A DNA stretch of 64,000 bases from an uncultured Actinomycetes bacterium. Its GTDB lineage: Bacteria; Actinomycetota; Coriobacteriia; Coriobacteriales; Atopobiaceae. Each line of letters begins with the position of its first letter. The first letter of the stretch is position 1. This document shows positions 32,838-44,507 of this stretch, one piece after another. The notes below the pieces were generated by a model, which was given only the letters and a program-made list of their open reading frames with translations, ran no database searches and was not told the origin of the DNA. The position numbers and the translations under genes were made by a program. The stretch spans positions 124,001 to 188,000 of the forward strand of contig OMWE01000001.1 of the NCBI GenBank assembly GCA_900314685.1, read 5' to 3'.

Positions 32838-35263
32838 GCTTTCGCGGGCCAGCCGGGCGCGATCACGGGCGGCTCGGGGCTGGCCCAGCTGCCCAGCTTG
32901 GCGTTGGGATCCGCGTCGAGCGTGAGCGGCGCCGTGACACCCGCACGATAGCTGCGCAGGGCCACGGCCGCGATCATCGCGCCGTTGTCGCCGCAGACCT
33001 TCATCGGGGGCACCGTCACACGTACGCCCCTCTTGCCGAACTTCCGGCGGTACGCCTCACGGAGCTGCGGATTGGCCGCCACGCCGCCGCCGACGCAGAA
33101 GTCGTGCACGCCGGTCTGCTTGACCGCCTCGGCGGCCTTTGCCACCTGCACGTCGATGACCGCCGCCTCAAAGCTCGCCGCCAGATCGGGCAGATTCACG
33201 GGACGGCCGGCCTTGTTCTCGCCCTCGATATAAGTGATGACCGAGGTCTTGAGACCCGAAAGCGAGAAGCGGAAGTCGTGGCTGTGCATCATCGCGCGCG
33301 GGAAGTGGATGGCCTTGGGGTTGCCCTGTGCCGCCAGCCGCGAGATCACGGGGCCGCCAGGATAGCCCAGGCCCAGTGCCTTGGCCACCTTGTCAAAGGC
33401 CTCGCCCACCGCGTCGTCGATGGTCGAGCCGAGCACCTCGTAGTCGCCCCAGCCGCGCACGTGCACGAGCAGGGTGTTGCCGCCCGAAACCAGGCTGGCC
33501 ACAAAGGGCGGCTCCAGGTCGGGCGTCTCGAAGAGGTTGGCAAAGAGGTGCCCCTCCAGGTGGTTGACCGCGATGAGGGGCAGGTCGGCGCCCGCGCAGA
33601 GGCCCTTGGCAAATGCGACGCCCACGACCAGCGCGCCCACCAGGCCGGGGCCCGCTGTCACGCCGACAGCGGCGAGGTCGGACGGGACCAGCGTATCGCA
33701 GCCAAAATAAGCGCCCGCCTGTGCCATCGTCTCCTCGTACACGCCGACGATCGCCTCGGTGTGCTTGCGGCTCGCGATCTCGGGCACCACACCGCCGAAG
33801 CGCGCGTGGAAGTCAATCTGCGTCGCGACCACGTTTGCGCAGATATGGCCTTCGCCGTCGATCACGGCCATGGCCGTCTCGTCACAGGAGGACTCGATGG
33901 AGAGGATCAGCGGTGCCGCGGCGGCAAGACGACCCCGGACCTCGGCGCTCCGCTCACCGGCGGGCGTCGGCCAGGGGCGGACGGACGGGCGCGGCTCCGG
34001 GCGCTCCCCTACCAGGTGCTCGTCGACCTGGAGGGGCAGGTCTGCGCGGAGAATGAGGGCGTTCTTCCCCTGGCCGTAGTAGTCGGGGCGGCGGCCCGCC
34101 TCGGCAAAGCCGAGCGTCGCGTACAGCGCGCGGGCGGCCTCGTTGCCGTCCCAGACCTCCAGCGAGATGGTCTGCGCGCCCAGCATCTGGGCGTCGTAAG
34201 CCACGCGCGAGAGCAGGCGGCTAGCCACGCCGGAGCGGCGATGCGCCTCTTCGACCGCGACGTCGTAGATCTCGAAATCAGAGCCCGCGAGCGTACCGCC
34301 CGCGAATCCGATCACGCGGCCCTGGTCGTGCGCGACCCACCAGGTGCGGCCGGGCTGCGAGAGCTCCTCGTAGAACATGTCGCGCTTCCACGGCGTGTGG
34401 ATACCTTGAGCAAAGACGGACGACTCGAGCTCGGCGACCATGTCGAGGTCGTTCACGGACATGGGGCGCAGCTGCAGGTGGATCGAGGCGAGCGCGTCGT
34501 CCACACCCGTCACCTCGACGGATGTCGGCGCCTTGAGCCCCAGGCGCTTGCGTTCGTTTTCCTCCGCGTCGGACAGGCGCGTGTAGACGGGCAGGACGAG
34601 CGCGGGGTCGCCGTTGCCGATACGGGCGCGGCCCTCGGGGGACGTAGCCGCGCGCAGCAGGCCCTCGCCCGTCGGCAGCCAGAGCGCCTCGTCCACGTAG
34701 GACGTAAAGCCCGCCGCCTCGAAGCGCGCACGGTACTTGGCAAGGCCACCGCCCGCGAGCCGCAGGTCCTCCCGGTCCGCGCGTGCGGCCCAGTCCGCGA
34801 TGCAGACGTCCGCCTTCACGACCGTCTCGGCCTCGAAGGTGCGGTGTGCGCCCTCGTCGTCGAGTATGTAGACGCCGGGATAGACCTCGCCGCGCATCGC
34901 GTCGGCCGCCACGGCGAGCTTGCCGCGCACGCCGGCCGCCCACGCGGTCCACGCGACGGCGTCGAGCGCCGAGGTGCCGTAGAGCGGGGTGCCGAGGCCG
35001 CAAGCCAGGCCCTTGCCCGTGGCGATGCCGATGCGGACGCCCGTGAACGAGCCGGGTCCGCGCCCGACCAGCACGGCGTCCACGTCGCCCATCGTCAGGC
35101 CCGCCTGGGCCAGCACGTCCGCGCAGGTGGACACGAGCTCCACGTTTGCCTTGCGGCGGCAGAGGTGGTCGCCCGCGGCGAGCACCTCCACGGTGCCACC
35201 GTCCACGCGCGCGACGGCGCACGCCAGCATATCGGTCGAAGTGTCGAGTGCTAGAACCAGCAT
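32834..35263 (-). CDS. tsaD: Fused TsaB-RimI-TsaD protein
   Basis: One 809-residue chain joins three proteins that are usually separate. Residues 1-230 match TsaB (LVLALDTSTDMLACAV, GRGPGSFTGVRIGIATGKGL). Residues about 265-415 match the GNAT acetyltransferase RimI (YDVAVEEAHRRSGVASRLLS, LEVWDGNEAARALYATLGF). Residues about 460-809 match TsaD (LILSIESSCDETAMAVID, VNHLEGHLFANLF with the two metal-binding His, ASLVSGGNTLLV). TsaB and TsaD, with TsaE and TsaC, make the t6A modification at tRNA position 37; RimI acetylates protein N-termini. Fusion of the chain fixes them in equal amounts. tsaE lies upstream in the same direction, with 188 bases between. I use the tsaD symbol for want of a fusion name. 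Confidence 0.95.
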   Translation of the reverse strand: MLVLALDTSTDMLACAVARVDGGTVEVLAAGDHLCRRKANVELVSTCADVLAQAGLTMGDVDAVLVGRGPGSFTGVRIGIATGKGLACGLGTPLYGTSALDAVAWTAWAAGVRGKLAVAADAMRGEVYPGVYILDDEGAHRTFEAETVVKADVCIADWAARADREDLRLAGGGLAKYRARFEAAGFTSYVDEALWLPTGEGLLRAATSPEGRARIGNGDPALVLPVYTRLSDAEENERKRLGLKAPTSVEVTGVDDALASIHLQLRPMSVNDLDMVAELESSVFAQGIHTPWKRDMFYEELSQPGRTWWVAHDQGRVIGFAGGTLAGSDFEIYDVAVEEAHRRSGVASRLLSRVAYDAQMLGAQTISLEVWDGNEAARALYATLGFAEAGRRPDYYGQGKNALILRADLPLQVDEHLVGERPEPRPSVRPWPTPAGERSAEVRGRLAAAAPLILSIESSCDETAMAVIDGEGHICANVVATQIDFHARFGGVVPEIASRKHTEAIVGVYEETMAQAGAYFGCDTLVPSDLAAVGVTAGPGLVGALVVGVAFAKGLCAGADLPLIAVNHLEGHLFANLFETPDLEPPFVASLVSGGNTLLVHVRGWGDYEVLGSTIDDAVGEAFDKVAKALGLGYPGGPVISRLAAQGNPKAIHFPRAMMHSHDFRFSLSGLKTSVITYIEGENKAGRPVNLPDLAASFEAAVIDVQVAKAAEAVKQTGVHDFCVGGGVAANPQLREAYRRKFGKRGVRVTVPPMKVCGDNGAMIAAVALRSYRAGVTAPLTLDADPNAKLGSWASPEPPVIAPGWPAKA

Positions 35264-35451
35264 GTATGTCTTCCCTCTACATCAGAGTCGGTAATAAAAG
35301 CAGAAGCAATAAGGACGGGACCATGATAAGGACAGCGGTGCGACCGCGGGGCCAACGTGTCCCCAGGCACACACGGTCCACTGGCCGGCGCAGGAGGTCT
35401 GCCGCCAGATACGGGGCTCGCAGCCAACCAGGGACGGCGCACCACCGGACG

Positions 35452-35931
35452 CTAGAGCGCGGCGACGATCTGCTCCGCCCGGGCACAGCGTGGCACGAGG
35501 CGAATCTCGCGGCGCGGCTCCTCGCCCACCGCGGCCTCGTCGTCCAGACGGCTCAGGTAGACGTCCAGGCGGTCGTCGCCGATCTCGTCGGCGAACTGCT
35601 CGCCCCACTCGATCGCGCACACGCCGTCGGACCCGAGCACGTCGTAGAGCCCCGTATCCTCGAGCTGGTCGGGGTCCTCCAGGCGGTACAGGTCGAAGTG
35701 GTAGAGCGGCATCTCGCTGCCCTCGTACACCATCTCGATCGTGAAGGTCGGGCTGGTCACGTCGTCGGTCACGCCCAGGCCGTCGGCGATGCCCTTGGTG
35801 AGCTGGGTCTTGCCCGCCCCCAGGTCGCCCGTGAGCACCAGCACGTCGCCCGGCGCGAGCGCACCGGCCAGCCGGCGGCCAAAGGCTATCGTTTCCTCCG
35901 CAGACGACGTCTGCAAGACAAACTCGCTCAT
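35452..35931 (-). CDS. tsaE: tRNA t6A synthesis ATPase TsaE
   Basis: The 159-residue ATPase supports the TsaBD complex in t6A formation. The P-loop is VLTGDLGAGKTQLTKGIADG (about residues 31-50), followed by VTSPTFTIEMVYEG and LYHFDLYRLEDP, the usual TsaE blocks, and CAIEWGEQF. The ATG overlaps the udg stop by one base (TGATG), showing translational coupling with the upstream gene. The order udg-tsaE and then the TsaB-RimI-TsaD gene keeps the whole t6A set together apart from TsaC. Confidence 0.95.
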   Translation of the reverse strand: MSEFVLQTSSAEETIAFGRRLAGALAPGDVLVLTGDLGAGKTQLTKGIADGLGVTDDVTSPTFTIEMVYEGSEMPLYHFDLYRLEDPDQLEDTGLYDVLGSDGVCAIEWGEQFADEIGDDRLDVYLSRLDDEAAVGEEPRREIRLVPRCARAEQIVAAL

Positions 35932-36545
35932 CACATACCTTCCTGTGCGGGATGCTCCGCGAGCCACTGGCCCAGCGCGCGGAAGTCCTGCTCGAGATAC
36001 TGTTGCCACTCGCGGTGGTAGAGGGCCGAGGCCGGATGCAGCACCGGCAGCACGGTGAAGTGGCCCGTCTGGTAGAACTTGCCGCGCAGGCTCATCATGC
36101 CCGCGTCGGTGTGCAGCACAAAATGCGCCGCAAAACGACCGAGGCACACGATCACGTCGGGCCAGATGCTGCGGATCTGCTCGCGCAGATAGGGCGAGCA
36201 GACCTCGATCTCCTCGGGCCGCGGGTCGCGGTTTTGCGGCGGGCGGCACTTGAGGACGTTGGCGATGTAGATGTCCTCGCGGCGCAGGCCGGCGAGCGAG
36301 AGCAGCGAGTCGAGGTTGTGCCCGGCGGCGCCGACAAAGGGCTCGCCCTGCAGGTCCTCGTTGCGGCCCGGCGCCTCCCCGATGAACATCACGCGGGCGT
36401 GCGGGTTGCCCACGCCAAAGACGAGATTGGTACGCGTCTCGCCCAGCGGGCAGAGGCGGCAGTCGCCCAGCACGGCGCGCACCTCCTCCAGCGTCACCTC
36501 GCGCGGGCGCTGGTGGTCGTGGCCCGGGATGTGCATCACAGCCAT
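35931..36545 (-). CDS. udg: Iron-sulfur uracil-DNA glycosylase (type 4)
   Basis: The 204-residue enzyme removes uracil from DNA. The family-4 signature GEAPGRNEDLQGEPFVGAAG is present, with CRLCPLGETRTN and the later Cys in NVLKCRPPQNRDPRPEEIEV plus CSPYLREQI for the [4Fe-4S] cluster. VLPVLHPASALYHREW matches the second active-site block. The start at 36545 is preferred for its GAGGAGG 5 bases upstream. An ATG at 36596, overlapping the alr stop (ATGTCTAG), is in frame and would add 17 residues of basic sequence. Confidence 0.93.
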   Translation of the reverse strand: MAVMHIPGHDHQRPREVTLEEVRAVLGDCRLCPLGETRTNLVFGVGNPHARVMFIGEAPGRNEDLQGEPFVGAAGHNLDSLLSLAGLRREDIYIANVLKCRPPQNRDPRPEEIEVCSPYLREQIRSIWPDVIVCLGRFAAHFVLHTDAGMMSLRGKFYQTGHFTVLPVLHPASALYHREWQQYLEQDFRALGQWLAEHPAQEGM

Positions 36546-36588
36546 GGAACCCTCCTCGGTGAAGAGGCTCGGACGCGGCTTTTTGGGC

Positions 36589-37746
36589 CTAGACATAGAT
36601 CTTCTCGAGCCTGAGGCCAAAGTCGCAGGTGACCTCGTAGTTGATGGTGTCGCGCGTGACGGCCATGTCGTCGACCGTGATCTCGTCGTCGCCGTCGCGG
36701 CCGATGATCGTCACGATGTCGCCGACCTCGACCGGGTGGACGGGACGGTAGGTGCGCGCGGTGTTGACGGGGACCGCAAACATGAACTGGTCCATGCAGA
36801 TGCGGCCGACCTGCTGCATGCGCTGGCCGTTGACCAGCACCTCCATGCGGTTGGAGAGCACGCGGGCCAGGCCGTCGGCGTACCCGACGGGCACCGTGGC
36901 CACCTGCACGCCGCGGGCGGGCACGCGGTAGGTCATACCGTAGCTGACGCCGGCGCCGACCTGCGGGTAGACGGTGCGGATCACGCGGGCGCGGACGCTC
37001 ATGACCGGCTCGAGGTCGATGCGGGTGCGCGTGATGTCGGCGGGCTGCAGGCCGTAGAGGCCGATGCCCACGCGGCACATATCGTAGCGCTGCTTGGGGT
37101 GCATGATCGTGCCGGGGGTGTTGTCGCAGTGGACGAGGCCCGTCTCGAGGCCCGCGTTGCGCAGTGCCTCGACCGTCTCGGCAAAGCGGTTGGCCTGCAG
37201 CTCAAAGTCCCAGTTGGCAGGCTCGTCGGCCGTAGCGAAGTGCGTGAAGGTGCCGGCGCACTCCAGCCCGCGGTGAAAGTCGATGGTCCGGCGGAACTCC
37301 ACAGCGTCCGCCGGCAGGACGCCGATGCGGGTCATGCCCGTGTCGACGGCCAGGTGGTACTTGCCCACCTTGCCCAGCGCGGCGGCACGCTCGCCGTATG
37401 CGAGCGCGAACTCCACCTGGTAGACCGCGGGCATGATGTCGTACTCGATCAGGGTGTCGACCGCCTCGACCGGGCACTGGTTGAGCATCAGGATGGGCCA
37501 CTCGATGCCGGCCTTGCGCAGCTCGACGCCCTCGGCGACCGTCGCGACCGCGAACTGGGAGGCGCCGCCCGAGTGGAGCGCCTTGGTGCACTCGACCGCG
37601 CCGTGACCGTAGGCGTCCGCCTTGACCGCGCACATCATCTGGGTGCGCGGGCCGATGATCTGCTTGAAGGCGCGCGCGTTGCGGCGCACCGCACCGAGGT
37701 CGATTTCCTCCCATGCCCATCTGTCGTCGGGGCCGGTTACCTGCAT
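36589..37746 (-). CDS. alr: Alanine racemase
   Basis: The 385-residue PLP enzyme makes D-alanine for peptidoglycan. The PLP Lys42 lies in MMCAVKADAYGHGAVE, and the second catalytic base in GVSYGMTYRVPARG. DTGMTRIGVLPAD and QVGRICMDQFMFAVP are typical blocks. It lies 100 bases after nnrD in the same operon as glmM and glmS, all supplying cell-wall precursors. A GTGCCC/GGGCAC hairpin at 37768-37782 stands in the gap just before it. Confidence 0.97.
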   Translation of the reverse strand: MQVTGPDDRWAWEEIDLGAVRRNARAFKQIIGPRTQMMCAVKADAYGHGAVECTKALHSGGASQFAVATVAEGVELRKAGIEWPILMLNQCPVEAVDTLIEYDIMPAVYQVEFALAYGERAAALGKVGKYHLAVDTGMTRIGVLPADAVEFRRTIDFHRGLECAGTFTHFATADEPANWDFELQANRFAETVEALRNAGLETGLVHCDNTPGTIMHPKQRYDMCRVGIGLYGLQPADITRTRIDLEPVMSVRARVIRTVYPQVGAGVSYGMTYRVPARGVQVATVPVGYADGLARVLSNRMEVLVNGQRMQQVGRICMDQFMFAVPVNTARTYRPVHPVEVGDIVTIIGRDGDDEITVDDMAVTRDTINYEVTCDFGLRLEKIYV

Positions 37747-37846
37747 GTTGGATGCTCCTTATTCTCGTCCGTGCCCCGCGGGCACGCTGACCTTGCCGTT
37801 GACCCTGCCGTCGCCCCCCACAGGGTAGCGGCGAAGACACTCGTTC

Positions 37847-39448
37847 TTATTCCGCGTCGTAGGACACCTGGCGCTCGATGGCGTCCTGCGCCAGGCCGAT
37901 CGTGTCGATGATGTCGCCGGCCATCACGCCGCGCGAGCCGTAGCGCTCGGAGGCGATGGCGCCAGCCTGGCCGTGGACCTCGCACGCGAGCGCCGTCAGG
38001 AGCGTCAGGCCGTCGGTGCCGATGTGCGAGCCGGCCATCATGCCCGCGATGATGCCGCCGAGCACGTCGCCCGAGCCGGCCGTCGCGAGCGCCGCGGGAC
38101 CGGGCTTGGGCAGCAGCGCCATCTCGGTGCTCACACACGCCGTGGCGCTGCCCTTGGCGACCACGCAGAGCTCGGAGCCGCCGTCGGCCCACACGATGCG
38201 GCGCGCGGCCTCCATCTGGGAAGTGAGCGAGTCGGGCGGCGTGTCCGCCAGGCCCACCAGACGGCCGAGCTCGCCGCGGTGCGGCGTCAGGACCAGCGGG
38301 TCCTTGCGTCGCAGGAGCTCGGGGAAGTCGTCGAGCTTGCCCGAGGTCAGGCGGGCCAGGCAGTTGAGGCCGTCCGCGTCGATGACCAGCGGCACCTCGG
38401 TCTCGAGCAGGCGGGAGACGACCGACACCGTGGCGGCGTTCACGCGCATGCCGGGGCCGACGAGCGTCACCGTGCGCTTCTCGGCGAGCGTGGCGACCGC
38501 GTCGCGGGCCCGCTCGGAGAAGCAGCCGTCGTCGCCGCTGGGCAGCCCGACCACGGGGATCTCGAGCATGTGCGTCTGGACGATGCCCGCGATGGCGGCG
38601 GGCACCGCGAGCGTCACGTAGCCCGCGCCCGCGCGGGCGGCGGCCTTCGCGGCCATCATAGCGGCGCCGGGATAGCGGGCGGAGCCGCCCACCACCAGCA
38701 CGGAGCCGCGGGTGAATTTGTCGACCGCAGACGAGGGCGGCTCCATCACCTCGATGTAGTCCTCGAGGTCGGGCCTCCATGCCACGGGGTCGGCCTCGCG
38801 GGCCAGGCGCTCGGTCTGCTCGGCGAGCGGCGCGACGACGATGGCACCGCAGGCGTCGCGGCCCGCGTCGGACAGCAGGCCCGGCTTGAGCACGAGCATC
38901 GTCACCGTGACGTCGGCTATCACGCAGGCGCCGGCAGCGAGTCCCGTCTGCGCGGACAGGCCGCTCGGGACGTCGGCCGAGACCACGCGGGCACCGGAGT
39001 TGTTGACCGTGTCGATCCAGACGCCAAAGGGGGCGCGGACCTCGCCGCGGAACCCGGTGCCGAGCATCGCGTCGATCACGACGTCCGACCGGGAGAAGAG
39101 CGCCTCGAGCTGGTCGCGCGGCGGGGCGACCATCACGCCCACGCCCTCCTTGCGCGCGCTCTGCGCCACGACGCGGGCGAGGTCGCTGTGGATGCTGTCG
39201 ACCTCGACGGGCGTGACGACCGTCACACGCACGCCGCGCTTCATGAGGACCTCTGCTGCCACCCAGCCGTCGCCTCCGTTGTTGCCGAGGCCCGCAAGGA
39301 TCGCGACCTCCTTCACGTCGCCCATCCGGAGCACCTCGTGTGCGAGGGCGGACCCCGCGCGGTGCATCAGCTCGGACACACTGACGCCCACGTGGGTGAG
39401 CGCCTCCTCCACCTGTCGTACGTCCTCGACATTGAGCACTGGTTGCAT
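37847..39448 (-). CDS. nnrD: Bifunctional NAD(P)H-hydrate repair enzyme
   Basis: The 533-residue protein joins an N-terminal NAD(P)HX epimerase and a C-terminal ADP-dependent dehydratase, which restore damaged NAD(P)H hydrate. The epimerase part has LAGLGNNGGDGWVAAEVLMK (about 48-67) and VIDAMLGTGFRGEVRAP. The dehydratase part has GSARYPGAAMMAAKAAARAG, VIDADGLNCLA, LTPHRGELGRL and the phosphate loop AGSGDVLGGIIAGMMAGSH. The ATG at 39448 has AAGGAG; longer readings upstream would run into the acpS gene region. Gene order acpS-nnrD-alr is shared by many Gram-positive bacteria and supports the call. Confidence 0.96.
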   Translation of the reverse strand: MQPVLNVEDVRQVEEALTHVGVSVSELMHRAGSALAHEVLRMGDVKEVAILAGLGNNGGDGWVAAEVLMKRGVRVTVVTPVEVDSIHSDLARVVAQSARKEGVGVMVAPPRDQLEALFSRSDVVIDAMLGTGFRGEVRAPFGVWIDTVNNSGARVVSADVPSGLSAQTGLAAGACVIADVTVTMLVLKPGLLSDAGRDACGAIVVAPLAEQTERLAREADPVAWRPDLEDYIEVMEPPSSAVDKFTRGSVLVVGGSARYPGAAMMAAKAAARAGAGYVTLAVPAAIAGIVQTHMLEIPVVGLPSGDDGCFSERARDAVATLAEKRTVTLVGPGMRVNAATVSVVSRLLETEVPLVIDADGLNCLARLTSGKLDDFPELLRRKDPLVLTPHRGELGRLVGLADTPPDSLTSQMEAARRIVWADGGSELCVVAKGSATACVSTEMALLPKPGPAALATAGSGDVLGGIIAGMMAGSHIGTDGLTLLTALACEVHGQAGAIASERYGSRGVMAGDIIDTIGLAQDAIERQVSYDAE

Positions 39449-39493
39449 GTGACGGCTCCTTAGGGCTTGCTTGCGGGCGGGCACCCCGCTCGT

Positions 39494-39991
39494 TTATTTC
39501 ATCGGACTCTGCTGGTACTGCTCTAGTTCGTCGAGCACGGTGCGGGCGGCACGGAAGGTGTCGCGCAGCTCCGCCTCGGGGTCCTTCTTTTCCTCTACCT
39601 TGGGACGCACCTCGTCGGTCACCGCGACGGCATTCGCCACGGCGACGTCGTGCGTCAGCGAGAGCGAGAGCGCGATCTCGCGCACCCCCTGCCCCTCGGC
39701 GGCCTGCGCCGCCCCGCCTGCGAGGATCGCGCGCGGACGGCCCGACTCATCATATGCGACCGAGACGTCATGGGGTCCGGCACCGCGGCCCAAATCGATA
39801 CCGAGCGCCTTGAGCACCGCGCCGCGTGCCGCGAAGAAGGCCGCATATCCCGCGGCGGGACGCGCCCTGCGGTCGCAGTAGTCGCGTTCGCCAGGCGTGA
39901 AGACACGCGCAGCGAACCCCGGGGTGCGTCCCAAGGTCCGTTCCATACGCGCTATCTCCATCATGTAGACGCCGATACCAGCCGAAGCCAT
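39494..39991 (-). CDS. acpS: Holo-ACP synthase homologue with altered metal site
   Basis: The 165-residue protein aligns with AcpS, which loads phosphopantetheine on acyl carrier protein: GIGVYMMEIARMER at the start, RVFTPGERDYC, and SLSLTHDVAVANAVAV for the late block. Two residues that normally bind Mg are changed: the Asp of GIDxVEI is Tyr9, and the Glu of the AAKEAxxKAL helix is Gly57 (FAARGAVLKAL, with Lys also replaced). The catalytic ability is therefore doubtful. The C-terminus has an added charged stretch of about 40 residues (PKVEEKKDPEAELRDTFRAA), longer than the usual 125-residue family length. It starts 14 bases after glmS, with a TAGGAG site overlapping that stop codon. Confidence 0.85.
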   Translation of the reverse strand: MASAGIGVYMMEIARMERTLGRTPGFAARVFTPGERDYCDRRARPAAGYAAFFAARGAVLKALGIDLGRGAGPHDVSVAYDESGRPRAILAGGAAQAAEGQGVREIALSLSLTHDVAVANAVAVTDEVRPKVEEKKDPEAELRDTFRAARTVLDELEQYQQSPMK

Positions 39992-40005
39992 GCCGCGCTG
40001 CGCTC

Positions 40006-41853
<1,848 letters not shown>

Positions 41854-41951
41854 GTGATACCTCCTTGAGGCTCCTACTCCCTACCCCAACCTATCGCATC
41901 GTGAGGCGCAAAGACAAACGTGCGTCTCGCACCTGCACCAATCCGCCTGCC

Positions 41952-43307
41952 CTACTCCGCGGCCAGCCCGCGGTCGTTGATCACTTTTATCAGGCGGTCG
42001 ACGTACTGCTCGCACAGCTCGTCGGTGGTCGCCTCGACCATCACACGGATCTTGGGCTCGGTGCCGCTCGCGCGCAGCAGGATGCGGCCGTCGCCGCCCA
42101 GCTCGCGGGTCACCTGATCCACGGCTGCCAGGACCTCGGGGTCCTCCTGGGCCGCCTGCTTGTCTTTGACCACCACGTTCTTGAGGCACTGCGGGTACTT
42201 CTGCATCTCGCCGGCGAGCATGGACAGCGGGAGCTTCTTCTCCAGCATGGTCATCATCACCATGAGCGAGGTCAGGATGCCGTCGCCCGTGCTGGCGTAC
42301 TTGCCGAAGATGATGTGGCCGGACTGCTCGCCGCCGAGGACGAAGTGGTTGGCCATCATGTTCTCGGCCACGTACTTGTCGCCGACGTTGGTCTTCTCGG
42401 TGCGGATACCCAGGGCCTCGCAGGACTTGTGCAGGCCCAGGTTGGACATGATCGTGGTGACGATGGTGTTGCCGTCGAGCTGGCGGGTCTCCTTGAGGTA
42501 CTTGCCGCACAAAAACATGATCTGGTCGCCGTCGATCGCATTGCCCTTCTCGTCCACCGCCAGGCAGCGGTCGGCGTCGCCGTCGTAGGCAAAGCCCGCG
42601 TCGAGGCCGTTGTCCACGACGTAACGCTGCAGGCCCTCGATATGGGTGCTGCCGCAGTGGTCGTTGATGTTGACACCGTCGGGCTGGTTGTTGATCACGT
42701 AGACCTTGGCGCCCAGGGCCTCGTAGACCGCGCGGGCGATGTTCCAAGAGGCGCCGTTGGCGCAGTCGAGACCCACCTTCATGCCGTTGAAGGCACGCGT
42801 GGGGATGCTCATCAGGTAGCCGATGTAGCGGTTGCGGCCGGCGGCGTAGTCGACCACGTTGCCCATGTGCTCGCGCGTGGCGTGCGGGACCTCGCCGGCC
42901 TCGCCGTCGAGGTAGGCCTCGATCAAGGCCTCGATCTCCGGCTCGATCTTTTGCCCGTTGGCGCGCATGATCTTGATGCCGTTGTCGTAGAAGGGGTTGT
43001 GCGACGCGCTGATCATCACGCCGCAGTCGAAGTCGGCGGTGCGGCAGCAGTAGCTGACGCTGGGCGTGGTGGTCACGTGCAGCAGGTAGGCGTCGGAACC
43101 CGAGGAGGTGATGCCGCTGGAGAGGGCGTACTCGAGCGTATAGGAGCTGCGCCGTGTGTCTTTGCCGATCACGATGCGGGCGCGCCCGTCCTCGTGCTGC
43201 TGCCCGTAGTACCAACCGATGTAGCGGCCCACCTTGAAAGCCTGCTCTGCCGTCAGCACGACGTTGGCCTCGCCGCGGAATCCGTCAGTCCCGAAATACT
43301 TGCCCAT
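41952..43307 (-). CDS. glmM: Phosphoglucosamine mutase
   Basis: The 451-residue enzyme converts glucosamine-6-phosphate to glucosamine-1-phosphate. The phosphoserine lies in GVMISASHNPFYDNGIKIM (about residue 100), metal binding in FAYDGDADRCLAVDEKG, sugar binding in LGGEQSGHIIF, and phosphate binding in LLRASGTEPKIRVMVEA. The ATG at 43307 with an AAGGAGA site is chosen. It is the first gene of a long minus-strand run glmM-glmS-acpS-nnrD-alr-udg-tsaE. A -10-like TAGTAT is at 43394-43399, but the -35 is weak. Confidence 0.98.
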   Translation of the reverse strand: MGKYFGTDGFRGEANVVLTAEQAFKVGRYIGWYYGQQHEDGRARIVIGKDTRRSSYTLEYALSSGITSSGSDAYLLHVTTTPSVSYCCRTADFDCGVMISASHNPFYDNGIKIMRANGQKIEPEIEALIEAYLDGEAGEVPHATREHMGNVVDYAAGRNRYIGYLMSIPTRAFNGMKVGLDCANGASWNIARAVYEALGAKVYVINNQPDGVNINDHCGSTHIEGLQRYVVDNGLDAGFAYDGDADRCLAVDEKGNAIDGDQIMFLCGKYLKETRQLDGNTIVTTIMSNLGLHKSCEALGIRTEKTNVGDKYVAENMMANHFVLGGEQSGHIIFGKYASTGDGILTSLMVMMTMLEKKLPLSMLAGEMQKYPQCLKNVVVKDKQAAQEDPEVLAAVDQVTRELGGDGRILLRASGTEPKIRVMVEATTDELCEQYVDRLIKVINDRGLAAE

Positions 43308-43610
43308 GGCAGTGTTCTCCTTTTGCGTCGAGGGGCGCACGGCCGCCTCGCTGTGACGTCCCGCCCGCGGCGAGACACAGACATACGTGTTTAATACTAG
43401 CCGTCCCGCCCCGCGCTTGGCACCCGAGTGCCCATCTGTCGGTAAAAAGCAAAACCGTCTGATTGCACCGGCTCGTCATCCGGTCGTCTCATTGGCCGAC
43501 AAGACAATCCGCAACAGGTCAATTTGGCTTTCCTCCTGACCATCCTTTGAGGTACCCGTCCTTTTGGTTTGCCCACCTGTATGCTAGTCGCGGCGCTTTG
43601 CCGCCGAGTT

Positions 43611-43644
43611 ACAAAAAGACCCGCCGGTCTGAGCCGACGGGTCT
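43611..43644 (-). terminator. Terminator of rplM-rpsI
   Basis: On the minus strand AGACCCGTCGG and CCGGCGGGTCT pair around a short loop and are followed by TTTTTGT, 26 bases after the rpsI stop. The rest of the gap to glmM (43308-43610) holds no gene. Confidence 0.85.
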
Positions 43645-43670
43645 GTGTGACGCACGTATGCGACCAGCGA

Positions 43671-44063
<393 letters not shown>

Positions 44064-44066
44064 GGC

Positions 44067-44507
44067 TTAAGCCCTCCAATCGATCTTGACGGGGTTCTGG
44101 GCGGTGTGCGGATGCTCGGGGCCAGCGTAGACCTTGAGCTTCATGCCCTGCTGACGACCAAGGGTGGACTTGGGGAGCATGCCCTTGACGGCGTGCTCGA
44201 CCACACGCTCGGGGTGCTTCTCCATGGCCTCCTTGAACGACTCGAAGTGCATGCCGCCCAGCCAGCCGGAGTAGCGCCAATAGCGCTTGTGGTCGGCCTT
44301 GACGCCGGTCAGACGGACCTTGTCGGCATTGATGATGACGACGAAGTCACCGGTGTCGGCATTGGGGGTGTACTGGGGCTTGTTCTTGCCACGCAGGGCA
44401 TTTGCCGCGGTCGTCGCGAGGCGACCGAGGGTTGCGCCGTCGGCGTCGATGAGCACCCACTTGCGCTCGACTTCGCCAGCCTTGGCGTAATGAGTCGACT
44501 TCTTCAC
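44067..44507 (-). CDS. rplM: 50S ribosomal protein L13
   Basis: The 146-residue protein matches L13: [36 protein letters not shown] and [18 protein letters not shown] are the family blocks. It is the first gene of the rplM-rpsI pair. A leader of about 90 bases upstream contains paired GGCCGTCTG/CAGAGGCGG sequence and may hold an L13 autoregulatory site. Confidence 0.98.
   Translation of the reverse strand: MKKSTHYAKAGEVERKWVLIDADGATLGRLATTAANALRGKNKPQYTPNADTGDFVVIINADKVRLTGVKADHKRYWRYSGWLGGMHFESFKEAMEKHPERVVEHAVKGMLPKSTLGRQQGMKLKVYAGPEHPHTAQNPVKIDWRA

Noticed and set aside
41854..41951. glmS ribozyme
   Set aside because: The glmM-glmS gap is only 98 bases and lacks the ribozyme core, so GlmS is likely controlled otherwise.
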